Below are positions 33,108 to 40,979 of a DNA stretch of 45,845 nt, one piece after another. The notes under the pieces are model-generated. The model saw only the letters and a program-made list of their open reading frames with translations, had not been told where the DNA came from and did not search any database. The stretch is from Bacillota bacterium (GTDB lineage Bacteria; Bacillota; UBA994; UBA5500): contig JAAYHE010000014.1 in assembly GCA_012735505.1 (NCBI GenBank), positions 1-45,845 on the forward strand. The letters run 5' to 3'. Both the position numbers and the translations under genes were made by a program. How positions within the stretch are numbered: the first letter of the stretch is position 1; every line of letters begins with the position of its first letter.

Positions 33108-33944
33108 TCACTCCCCTTCCACTAACTTGGGATCTAACGCATCGCGTAGACCATCGCCCAACAAGTTAAAGGCCAAAACAGCCAACATGATTGCCACACC
33201 TGGGAAGGTAGCTACATGAGGGGCAGTCTGAAACACAGACCGCCCTTGGCTGAGAATACTACCCCAACTAGCCTGCGGTTCCTGAATACCAAAGCCTAAA
33301 AAGCTTAAGGACGACTCTAACAGAATGACATTAGCCACGTTTAAAGTCACCATGACGATCAGGGGCGACCAGCAGTTGGGCAGAATGTGCCGCAGCAAAA
33401 TGCGAGCATCGCTAGCCCCATAAGAGCGGGCTGCCTCCACAAAAGGCTTTTGTTTAATGGCCATAATTTCACCGCGCAGCACCCGCGCGTAACCAGTCCA
33501 GGAAGAAAGGGCGATGATGACCAAGACGCTGGTGAAACTAGGCCCCACTATAGCGACAGCAGCGATAACGAGCAAAAACTGCGGAATAGTCATAAACACT
33601 TCGGCCAAGCGCATTATCAACATATCTAGCCAGCCGCCAAAATAGCCAGCTAAGGAACCTAGGATGATACCCATCCCCAAGGAAAGAACTCCGGCTAGAA
33701 AGCCAACTGCTAAAGAAACGCGAGCGCCATAGATCATCCGGCTAAGGATGCAGCGCCCCAATTGGTCTTGCCCCAAGGGGAATTGTCGGCTGGGACCGCG
33801 CAAGCCCTCGGCCGGGTAAACAGCTTCCGGATCGTTAGGTGCCAGCCAAGGAGCAAACAGAGCCGCAGCCACTAGGAGTACTAACACGATAGCGCCGGCG
33901 AAAGCCAAGCGGTGTTGAAACAAGCGGTGCACAAAACTAGGCAT
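33108..33944 (-). CDS. oppC: Peptide ABC transporter permease (OppC/DppC)
   Basis: The 278-residue protein has six membrane helices, the N-terminal FAPWLAPNDP of DppC/OppC, the GTD-type GQDQLGRCILSRMIYGAR segment, and the EAA loop EAARSYGASDARILLRHILP that contacts the ATPases, followed by ESSLSFLGFGIQEPQASWG. It forms the channel with OppB. A ribosome binding site GGAGGGAG lies before the ATG at 33944. It lies 12 bases downstream of oppB. Confidence 0.92.
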   Translation of the reverse strand: MPSFVHRLFQHRLAFAGAIVLVLLVAAALFAPWLAPNDPEAVYPAEGLRGPSRQFPLGQDQLGRCILSRMIYGARVSLAVGFLAGVLSLGMGIILGSLAGYFGGWLDMLIMRLAEVFMTIPQFLLVIAAVAIVGPSFTSVLVIIALSSWTGYARVLRGEIMAIKQKPFVEAARSYGASDARILLRHILPNCWSPLIVMVTLNVANVILLESSLSFLGFGIQEPQASWGSILSQGRSVFQTAPHVATFPGVAIMLAVLAFNLLGDGLRDALDPKLVEGE

Positions 33945-33956
33945 CTGTCTCCCTCC

Positions 33957-34877
33957 TTAACCCAATCTGACCCTCGGGTCGACGACTGCATACATTATGT
34001 CAACTAAAAGGTTAGCAGCCACAACAGCTACAGATATCATGAGAATTATGGCCTGCACCAGGAAGAAATCCTTTTGCAACAAGGCTGTCGTCAGTAGACG
34101 ACCTAAACCTGGCCAAGCGAAAATGGTTTCGACGATGACCGTGCCTACCACCATATAGGCGAGCCAAGTGCCAAGAACAGTAATAATAGGAATCAGTGCG
34201 TTACGCAGTGCATGCCGAACTAAAACCACTCGCTCGCGCAATCCTTTGGCCCGGGCGGTCCGCACATAATCTTCTCTTAAGACCTCTAGCAGGCTGGTAC
34301 GCACCATACGCATTAAACCTGCGGCCCAGCTAAACCCGAGAGCAGCAGCCGGCAGCACATAGTGTGCCCACGTTCCAGTGCCACTGGTAGGGAACCAACC
34401 TAGCTTGACAGCAAAGACGATAATCAGCACCAACGACAGCCAGAATCCAGGCATCGACATCCCCACTAGAGCGAGGGCACTGGCAGTATAGTCTATCCAG
34501 GTTTGCCGCTTGGCGGCGGCCAAAATTCCGAGAGGGAAAGCCACTGCTAGACCTAACAAGGTAGCCCAAAAATTGAGTTTAAGAGTATAGCCCAAACTGG
34601 ACTTGATTAAGAAAGAAACCGGCAGCTGCGAAATAACAGAACGTCCCATATCACCCCGGAGTGCCCGCCCTAGCCAGACGAAATACTGCACCAAGAATGG
34701 CTTGTCGAATCCCCATTCTCGGCTAATAGAATCAATTACTTCCTGAGTGGCTTCGCGCCCAGCCAGGATCCGCACCGGGTCGCCTGGCGCTAAATGCATC
34801 AAGCCAAAAACTACGAAGCTAATCCCTAAAACCAGCGGTATGGCCACCAAAATGCGCCGCATTACATATTTGAGCAT
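33957..34877 (-). CDS. oppB: Peptide ABC transporter permease (OppB/DppB)
   Basis: The 306-residue protein has six membrane helices, the typical start YVMRRILVAIPLVLGISFVV, LAPGDPVRILAGREA, and the EAA-type ATPase-contact loop YVRTARAKGLRERVVLVRHA, then the family end NLLVDIMYAVVDPRVR. It pairs with OppC. GGGGGAGAGAG precedes the ATG at 34877. Between it and oppA a hairpin may reduce read-through, as often seen after the binding-protein gene. Confidence 0.92.
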   Translation of the reverse strand: MLKYVMRRILVAIPLVLGISFVVFGLMHLAPGDPVRILAGREATQEVIDSISREWGFDKPFLVQYFVWLGRALRGDMGRSVISQLPVSFLIKSSLGYTLKLNFWATLLGLAVAFPLGILAAAKRQTWIDYTASALALVGMSMPGFWLSLVLIIVFAVKLGWFPTSGTGTWAHYVLPAAALGFSWAAGLMRMVRTSLLEVLREDYVRTARAKGLRERVVLVRHALRNALIPIITVLGTWLAYMVVGTVIVETIFAWPGLGRLLTTALLQKDFFLVQAIILMISVAVVAANLLVDIMYAVVDPRVRLG

Positions 34878-34911
34878 GGTCTCTCTCCCCCTCTCACCGA
34901 TAAATGGAAAC

Positions 34912-34932
34912 GGGCGAGACAGGGTCTCGCCC
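34912..34932 (-). terminator. Intercistronic hairpin between oppA and oppB
   Basis: GGGCGAGA pairs perfectly with TCTCGCCC around CAGGG, between the oppA stop and oppB start. It has only a short T-run on the minus strand, so partial termination or 3'-end protection of oppA mRNA is likelier than a full stop. Confidence 0.5.
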
Positions 34933-34960
34933 CCTTTAATTAGCCAGCAACTTGCGTGTG

Positions 34961-36508
34961 CTAGTCGACAGGCTGCACCTTATAAAGGAGCTGCGCTTGG
35001 CCGACCGGTCCCTCGGTCATACCTGTAAAATTCTTGCTCAGACCACCTAATATCTTAGGATGATAGAGGAAAACAGCAGCTACGTCTTCTGCTAAGATGG
35101 CCTGTACTTGGTCGTAAATTTCCTTACGCACAACCGGGTCGGTTTCCCGTCGTCCTTGCTCCAGTAACTTATCTACCTGGGCATTACTGTAACACCAGTC
35201 ATTGAAGCCGTTATCAATAGCAGTGCTATGCCAGTAGTTATACTGGTCGGGATCGGCAGTAGGCGTCATCGAAAGCATCATAGCTTCGTATTCCCGATGA
35301 TCTAAACGATCGTTCATGACCGACCAATCTAAGAACTCGAGTTTTAAATCAATGCCAACATCCTTCAACCATTTCTGGATGAGGACGCCCTGGCTGCGCA
35401 TAGTCTCGTCACCAGTAGCCAGAATCACGCTAAAGCTAAAAGTCTTGCCGTCCTTTTGTAGGAAGCCGTCACTGCCCATTTCCCAGCCTGCTTGGGCCAG
35501 AAGGCTTTTTGCCTTCTCGGGATCATACTCGTATTGCTTGACATCAGGATTAAACCATTCGCCGTTAGTAGGCGCAATCGGACCCGAGGCTGCAATGGCG
35601 GCTTCTTTCCGCACATCGCGCACAATCGACTCCCGATCGATGGCATAGGCTAAGGCCTGCCGCACCCGCTTATCAGCAAACAACGGATTCCGGTTGTTGT
35701 GTCCGAAGTAAGCGAAAGCTAAGCTCTGCACTTCAATACCAGTTACCTTATTGCTTTTGGCTACTTTAGCATAATCCTCTGCCGTCAGGCGATCGGCATA
35801 ATGCACTTCGCCTTTTTCCAGAGCCATAGCCCGCACTGAAGCCTCGGGAATTGGCTTAAAAACGAGCGTTTCGATAGCTGGTTTGCCGCCCCAGTAGTTG
35901 GGATTCGCTTGCAGCTTCACATGATCGTTGGGTACCCACTCTACCATCATAAAGGGGCCAGTACCAATAGCTTTATTATTGTAGTCATCCATGCCCACCA
36001 CAGACACGTGATGTTTAGCCATGATAGGTATCTGGCTCATCTTGTCGAGAAATGGCCCGTGGGGTTCACTCAAATGAAAGACAACCGTAAGCGGATCTGG
36101 CGTTTCAATCTTTTCGATAACTTGATAGTTAGCACGTTGCACCGATTTGGTTGCTGGATCTAACAGCTTTTCATAAGTGTACTTGACATCTTCCGAGGTA
36201 AAGGGCTGGCCATCATGCCATTTAACGTTGGGGCGTAGCTTGAATGTCCAGCTCAACCCACTAGGATCCATATCCCACTCGGTAGCCAAGGCCGGTAGTA
36301 TCTCGTCATACGTATCTTCATATTTGACCAAAGGTTCGTGGATTTGCCGACTAACGGTAGTAGAAACAACGTTAGTCAACCGCACCGGCAGCAAGTTGAC
36401 AATGTCGGCTTCTAGGGCATAAACGAAGGTATCTTTCGGTTGAGCCCCACCAAAGCAGCCAGTGAGCAATAAGCTCACAGTGAGCGCAAGCAACATAGCT
36501 TTTTTCAT
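34961..36508 (-). CDS. oppA: Peptide ABC transporter substrate-binding lipoprotein (OppA/DppA type)
   Basis: The 515-residue lipoprotein has signal MKKAMLLALTVSLLLTGC with the lipobox cysteine at residue 18, and the SBP family 5 core: LATEWDMDPSGLSWTFKLRP, VKWHDGQPFTSEDVKYTYE, ADKRVRQALAYAIDRESIV and the late YDQVQAILAEDVAAVFLYHP. It would capture peptides outside the membrane and hand them to OppBC. GGGAGAGAG precedes the ATG at 36508; the longer frame upstream has no better start. It is the first gene of the oppABCDF operon. Ligand (di- or oligopeptide) is not readable. Confidence 0.92.
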   Translation of the reverse strand: MKKAMLLALTVSLLLTGCFGGAQPKDTFVYALEADIVNLLPVRLTNVVSTTVSRQIHEPLVKYEDTYDEILPALATEWDMDPSGLSWTFKLRPNVKWHDGQPFTSEDVKYTYEKLLDPATKSVQRANYQVIEKIETPDPLTVVFHLSEPHGPFLDKMSQIPIMAKHHVSVVGMDDYNNKAIGTGPFMMVEWVPNDHVKLQANPNYWGGKPAIETLVFKPIPEASVRAMALEKGEVHYADRLTAEDYAKVAKSNKVTGIEVQSLAFAYFGHNNRNPLFADKRVRQALAYAIDRESIVRDVRKEAAIAASGPIAPTNGEWFNPDVKQYEYDPEKAKSLLAQAGWEMGSDGFLQKDGKTFSFSVILATGDETMRSQGVLIQKWLKDVGIDLKLEFLDWSVMNDRLDHREYEAMMLSMTPTADPDQYNYWHSTAIDNGFNDWCYSNAQVDKLLEQGRRETDPVVRKEIYDQVQAILAEDVAAVFLYHPKILGGLSKNFTGMTEGPVGQAQLLYKVQPVD

Positions 36509-36622
36509 TCTCACTCTCTCCCATCTTGCAACTACTCTGCTACCTGGCATCGGCTGTCGGTAACAAGCCCGACTGCAACCCGCTAAGGCAAACAGTTTCG
36601 TCGTTAATACTCATTAAGCATA

Positions 36623-36651
36623 AATATACACCAGACTTGGTAATTATGCAA
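36623..36651 (-). promoter_or_regulatory. Candidate promoter of the opp operon
   Basis: On the minus strand TTGCAT (36651-36646), a 17-base spacer and TATATT (36628-36623) lie about 115 bases before oppA. An overlapping plus-strand candidate, TTGGTA (36637-36642) and TAATAT (36661-36666) with 18-base spacing, could serve the serine hydrolase. Confidence 0.45.
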
Positions 36652-36705
36652 TAGGCAATTTAATATTCCTCCCCGCATAAACATGAGCGAGGAGGAAGGT
36701 AACCG

Positions 36706-37725
36706 ATGCCGAAATTTATCTGGGGCCTAAACCTACTGTTAGTCATGGCCCTTATTTCTAGCTATGTTGTACCGTTAGAGGCCGCCCTTGCACCCACCAA
36801 CTTAACTGAGGTTTATTCCCTCTTGCAACACTGCTGGCGGATAGCTGAAGATGAATACCAAAAGGCGATTGTTAGCCTGGTGGAAAAACACCTGAACAAT
36901 TACTATACTACCGGCGGTTATGGAGATATGGGAATTTATATTGAGGAAATTGGCAGTGGCCTTCAATTCGGTCATAATGCCGAGCGCACAGAGCTACGGC
37001 CCGATGGCACTCGTATCGGCTATTTCCATACAGCCTCGGTCGCTAAGTTGCTCATTGCTTATGTCTTTTACCATCTCGATGATCTGGGCGAAGAAGACAT
37101 TTGGTCCATTCACGTCGACCCTGTAGTTGGCCAGCAGCAACAATGGCAACCTCTCATTCACCGAATGATCACCCATTCTGTCAATTTACACCATAACATA
37201 ATGCTCCGTTACTTGGGTGCTGAACGCGCGACGGCCACCTTGCGCCGCTTAGGCCTAACCCATAGCACCCTTACCCGCGAGCTAGCACCAGCTCCAGGTA
37301 CCTCTAACGCTACTTGCTGGGAACGCTATGGCACCCTTGAACCGCCTCGAACCTCCCCGTTTGATCTAGGACGCCTTTTGGCCAGTTTAGCCCGGGGCGA
37401 TGTCTTGTCAGCAGAAAACAATGGGCTATTCTTGGAAGCCCTTACTTCTACTATTTACAACAGCCGCATTCCCCAGGCGATCAATTTTGTGGTTCCCGTG
37501 GCACACAAAACCGGTACGAAAGATTGGGTTTACAACGACGCCGCCTTAGTGCTGTTGCCTGAAAACGAGTTCGTCTTAGTTTTGCTAACCTACGGAGCCC
37601 CCGGCCGGATACAAACGGTCATGCGAGCGATAGCACGCGACGTATACGCTCTCCATTGCCAGCGTCGTGATAACGGCGAAGCGGCGCGGGCCCGCGAGTT
37701 AGCTGCATGGCTAAAGGAGCATTAA
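36706..37725 (+). CDS. Exported class A beta-lactamase-like serine hydrolase
   Basis: The 339-residue protein has a signal peptide (residues 1-27) and the serine beta-lactamase/DD-peptidase motifs: SxxK in TASVAKLLI, an S-x-N in HSVNLHHNIML and KTG in AHKTGTKDW. Class A enzymes normally have SDN; here it is SVN. It may be a D-Ala-D-Ala peptidase, an esterase or an inactive wall-binding protein instead of a true beta-lactamase; no E166-type omega loop is obvious. GAGGAGG precedes the ATG. It is divergent from oppA and ends at a strong terminator. Confidence 0.78.
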   Translation: MPKFIWGLNLLLVMALISSYVVPLEAALAPTNLTEVYSLLQHCWRIAEDEYQKAIVSLVEKHLNNYYTTGGYGDMGIYIEEIGSGLQFGHNAERTELRPDGTRIGYFHTASVAKLLIAYVFYHLDDLGEEDIWSIHVDPVVGQQQQWQPLIHRMITHSVNLHHNIMLRYLGAERATATLRRLGLTHSTLTRELAPAPGTSNATCWERYGTLEPPRTSPFDLGRLLASLARGDVLSAENNGLFLEALTSTIYNSRIPQAINFVVPVAHKTGTKDWVYNDAALVLLPENEFVLVLLTYGAPGRIQTVMRAIARDVYALHCQRRDNGEAARARELAAWLKEH

Positions 37726-37762
37726 GACACAGACTACAGAAAACTGAGGGTACGATCAATGA

Positions 37763-37795
37763 AAAAACCTGGCAGGATAAGCCTGCCAGGTTTTT
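37763..37795. terminator. Strong convergent terminator
   Basis: AAAAACCTGGCAGG pairs perfectly with CCTGCCAGGTTTTT around a 5-base loop. T-runs are present on both strands and it separates two converging genes. Confidence 0.9.
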
Positions 37796-37803
37796 AGTAA
37801 AGG

Positions 37804-38278
37804 CTACCGAGATTTCTTCTTGGAGCCTTTATTATTGCCCGTTCCTCCGGTAGTGTTTTGCAAACCGGTAGACCCAGTCGACCCGGTGCCAAAAGTCTGG
37901 CTGCTCAACCCAGTCGTCTGACTGTTTAAGCCAGTCGTACTTGCACCTTGGGTCATACCAGTCATCCCAGTCGTACCAGCAAAGCTATTTGTCCCACTTT
38001 GGTTGCTCATTCCCAACTGGTTACCTTGCTGGTTGCCACTTGCACCACCGCTAGTCGGGCCGCCGGAAATCTTATAAGTGGGTTCTTCCTGCTCCATATA
38101 GTTGACGCGCTGCTCCAACTGGGAGGTTATCTGCGCCAACTGTTGGCGACACTGGTTGTACATCTGCTTAGCTTGCTGGTCCTCCGTATCTAAAGCAAAG
38201 GACTCGAACTGTCCCTCTAGGCTACGGAGCGAAGCTAAGGCTTGATGCACTTTGGTACCAACTGTCATTTGCTGCATC
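37804..38278 (-). CDS. DUF1657 protein with a Gly/Thr/Ser/Asn/Gln-rich tail
   Basis: The first 70 residues (MTVGTKVHQALASLRSLEGQ, FALDTEDQQAKQMY) match the DUF1657 domain known from spore-forming Bacillota, where it occurs beside spoVA-type genes. The remaining 80 residues are low complexity, rich in Thr, Gly, Ser, Asn and Gln, with imperfect TTGLNSQ/TTGLSSQ repeats, and end in KGSKKKSR. Function is unknown; association with spores is established for relatives only. AAGGAGG lies 3 bases before the ATG at 38278 and 13 before an ATG at 38268, so the start is uncertain. The tail may stick to surfaces or polymers. Confidence 0.8.
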
Positions 38279-38338
38279 ACCCTCCTTATGAGATTCCACA
38301 CCTAGTGTCTGCTAGTGGGCGATGCAATATGAAAGCCA

Positions 38339-39229
38339 TTATCTGCCCCCAGCGCTATTATGGGGCAAATCATACAGATTTTCAGCCAAGAGTCGCCGGG
38401 CGCGCTCAGCAGTACGCGCATCGCCTGCCAAGGCGCTCTGCAAGAACTGGGGATTGTTTAACAAAAATTGACGCATGCTCTTATACGGATCGGCCAAGTA
38501 TGCATTAACCAACTGTAGTTGCTCTGGTGTTAAATAACCTTGGGCTGCAGCGGTAGCAAAAAGGCTGGCTTCAATGCCAACTAGTGCTTGTAAAGGTACT
38601 TGTTCCTGGGCTAGAGCAGCACCACCACCTTGGCGACGGTCAACGATGGTTAGTGTTGCCACCATCTTTGCTTGCAGACGCTCGAGGGCAGGTATCCATG
38701 CTCGCAGATAACTGGAAGCTTGGGTCACCAAGTCAGAGATATGCAAGACTTTCGCCCCGGGGAGGGAAGGACAAACTGCTACCCTGTCGCCGTCTAATAG
38801 AATAACTCGTTGGTCTTTAAAAATTGTTAGGTGCGGCTTACCCAAAAGCAATGCTGGCATGAAGGAGAAAAACCAATCGCGTCGCTCTCCCCCAGAAATG
38901 TAATCGATACTGCTTAAATCGTAACTAGCCTGTAGCACCTCAACTAGAGCGTCTATGACCTGCCGGAAGATAGAACTATGTCGGTAATGTTCTTCCACCG
39001 CAGCTCGCACTTCTCTGGTGCAACGCAGCGGATCTGTGCGAGTGTTATCGATCAAGGCCAAAAGCTCATTGGCTGCCTGCTCGCTACCCAGTAAGAAATG
39101 GGTATTGATGTAATAGGGACCAATTAATCCAGAGGTATACCAAAATGGCTCCTCCGCTGGTGAAACCTGGATAGCCCTAGTCTCAAACAGCCACCTGACA
39201 ATTTTATCTACCATAGCTTGTTCCGGCAT
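38339..39229 (-). CDS. Orotate-phosphoribosyltransferase-like protein
   Basis: The 296-residue protein contains WYTSGLIGPYYINTHFL, similar to the N-terminal motif of orotate phosphoribosyltransferase, and ISGGERRDWFFSFMPALLLG, in place of the usual GxxxGG, then VLHISDLVTQASSYLRA, where PRTases have the PRPP-binding VxxxDDVxTTG. The PRPP loop is poorly kept, so catalysis is doubtful. It is longer than PyrE by about 90 residues. GGGGAGG precedes the ATG at 39229. The Crp/Fnr gene lies 22 bases upstream on the same strand, suggesting one operon. Confidence 0.65.
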   Translation of the reverse strand: MPEQAMVDKIVRWLFETRAIQVSPAEEPFWYTSGLIGPYYINTHFLLGSEQAANELLALIDNTRTDPLRCTREVRAAVEEHYRHSSIFRQVIDALVEVLQASYDLSSIDYISGGERRDWFFSFMPALLLGKPHLTIFKDQRVILLDGDRVAVCPSLPGAKVLHISDLVTQASSYLRAWIPALERLQAKMVATLTIVDRRQGGGAALAQEQVPLQALVGIEASLFATAAAQGYLTPEQLQLVNAYLADPYKSMRQFLLNNPQFLQSALAGDARTAERARRLLAENLYDLPHNSAGGR

Positions 39230-39251
39230 GTTTTTTCCTCCCCATGTAGTG

Positions 39252-39935
39252 TCAATCGATAATTTCTCGCAAGCGAGCTAAACTAGGTATTAATACTTGA
39301 TTGCGCCTCACTGCTAACAAACCTGCTTGCCTGAGCTCGGCCAACATACGCGTAAAAGTTTCGCGGGTAGTGCCCGTTAACTTGGCCATTTCCTCACGCG
39401 TTAGATCCAGGTCTAAGCGGATGGAGCCATTGGCCTCCTTACAACCTTTTGTCTCAGCCAGATCAACAATCAATTGCACCACGCGTTCATAAGCATCCTT
39501 GAGGGCTAGGTCTTGTACTTGACGCTGGGCCATTCTCAGGCGACGGGCCAACAGTCTAAGCAAATTGATAGCCAATTCTGTATGCTGGCGCAGCAAGTCA
39601 AACAAATCTTGATTTTTCAGCACGCCTACCTGCGCCGCCTCCATCGCCTGCGCCGACGCCGGATAGGAACCGGCATCAAACAAAACGACTTCGCCGAAAA
39701 CCTGCCCGACAGACATCACATGCATAATCTTCTCACGGCCATCTGTAGCCGTTACCGATATCTTTACGCGGCCACGAGTTACAAAGAAAACCGCGTCGCC
39801 AGGCTGACCCTGGGTAAAAATAAACTCTCCCGCTGAGTAATCACGAAAGGAAACCAGTTCGTAAATCAGCTCTAGCTGCGACACAGGTAAATCTCGAAAA
39901 ACATTAACCTTTCTTAGGTCAAGGGGTGATAGCAC
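39252..39935 (-). CDS. Crp/Fnr-family transcription regulator
   Basis: The 227-residue protein has an N-terminal cyclic-nucleotide-binding-type barrel (FIFTQGQPGDAVFFVTRGRV, GQVFGEVVLFDAG) and a C-terminal winged helix with LTREEMAKLTGTTRETFTRM. It has no cysteine cluster at the N-terminus, so it is not an FNR-type oxygen sensor by this criterion; the effector is unknown. The GTG at 39935 follows GGGAGGGAAGAAA. It probably controls the downstream PRTase-like gene and perhaps itself. Confidence 0.9.
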   Translation of the reverse strand: MLSPLDLRKVNVFRDLPVSQLELIYELVSFRDYSAGEFIFTQGQPGDAVFFVTRGRVKISVTATDGREKIMHVMSVGQVFGEVVLFDAGSYPASAQAMEAAQVGVLKNQDLFDLLRQHTELAINLLRLLARRLRMAQRQVQDLALKDAYERVVQLIVDLAETKGCKEANGSIRLDLDLTREEMAKLTGTTRETFTRMLAELRQAGLLAVRRNQVLIPSLARLREIID

Positions 39936-39974
39936 TTTCTTCCCTCCCCACTAAAACAAGGGAGCGGCGACATA

Positions 39975-40007
39975 GGGGGCAAAGTGGGGGATACCCACTC
40001 TGCCCCC
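39975..40007 (-). terminator. Long hairpin after folD
   Basis: GGGGGCA-AAGTGGG pairs with CCCACTC-TGCCCCC with one mismatch around a 5-base loop, between the folD stop and the Crp/Fnr gene. It lacks a T-run but is stable enough to end or protect the folD transcript. Confidence 0.45.
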
Positions 40008-40045
40008 TCAGAGCACCAACAGGCCGCGCCTTATTTGCAAACCGC

Positions 40046-40894
40046 CTATGCTTGCTGCATCTTTAGTCCTTTCAGCAAGTTCTTAAACAGTAACACGGTA
40101 GTAACAGAGCCTACGCCGCCTGGCACCGGGGTGATATAGCCGGCGACTTCTTTGACTGCGTCAAAGTCAACATCGCCCACTATGCCATCATCAGTTTCGT
40201 TTATGCCAACATCAATCACTACTGCACCAGGCTTGATCATATCGGCTGTAATCAAGCCTGGATACCCTGCCGCCGCAATGACAACGTCTGCCTGACGAGT
40301 ATGGGCGGCCAAATCGCGAGTGCGAGAATGCGTAGTCGCCACTGTTGCCCTTCTCCCAAGTAACATAGGCAGCAATGGTTTACCTACGGTTTCGCCCCAA
40401 CCTACTAGGACAACCTCTTGGCCTGCCAACGAAATCTGCAAACGATCCAAGATCTCTATACATGCCATGGGCGTAGCTGGGAACAGGCCATCCATCTCCG
40501 AAGCTAGATAGCCGCGGTTGAGCGGGTTCACACCATCAACGTCCTTTAGCGGGTGTACAGTAGCTAATACGCGATCTTTGTCAATCCCCTCGGGCAGGGG
40601 TAATTCTACCATAATGCCATGTACGGCAGGGTTGTCATTCAATTCTTGTACCAAAGCTACGACTTCGGCTTCCGTAGCAGTGGCTGGCAAACGGTGCCAA
40701 ACATAGTCGATATCTACCCGTTTGCTAATCCGTTCTTTCGCCTTGGCATAATAAACGGAAGCGGGGTCGTCCCCTACCAAAATCACGTCTAAACGCGGGG
40801 CTATACCTCGCTCCCGCCATGCGGCAACTTCAGTCTTTATCTCCTCGCGAATCGTCTTTGCGATTTTCTTGCCGTCTATAATCGTTGCTGCCAT
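40046..40894 (-). CDS. folD: Bifunctional methylenetetrahydrofolate dehydrogenase/cyclohydrolase
   Basis: The 282-residue enzyme interconverts 5,10-methylene-, 5,10-methenyl- and 10-formyl-tetrahydrofolate in the cytoplasm. Marks are YYAKAKERISK with the catalytic lysine, VHGIMVELPLPEGID, KDVDGVNPLNRG, the NADP-binding VVLVGWGETVGKP, and TPVPGGVGSVTTVLL at the end. In anaerobes it also serves one-carbon metabolism. VGWGETVG has Trp-Gly where most FolD have SxxVG, a small variant. GGAGGTG precedes the ATG. It stands near selD but not in an obvious operon. Confidence 0.95.
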   Translation of the reverse strand: MAATIIDGKKIAKTIREEIKTEVAAWRERGIAPRLDVILVGDDPASVYYAKAKERISKRVDIDYVWHRLPATATEAEVVALVQELNDNPAVHGIMVELPLPEGIDKDRVLATVHPLKDVDGVNPLNRGYLASEMDGLFPATPMACIEILDRLQISLAGQEVVLVGWGETVGKPLLPMLLGRRATVATTHSRTRDLAAHTRQADVVIAAAGYPGLITADMIKPGAVVIDVGINETDDGIVGDVDFDAVKEVAGYITPVPGGVGSVTTVLLFKNLLKGLKMQQA

Positions 40895-40979
40895 TATGTA
40901 GCACCTCCTGCTATAGTTACATGCTTCTCATTATAACCTTTCCTCGTATCTAAGGGAAATGCACCTGCGATAAGCGCTA

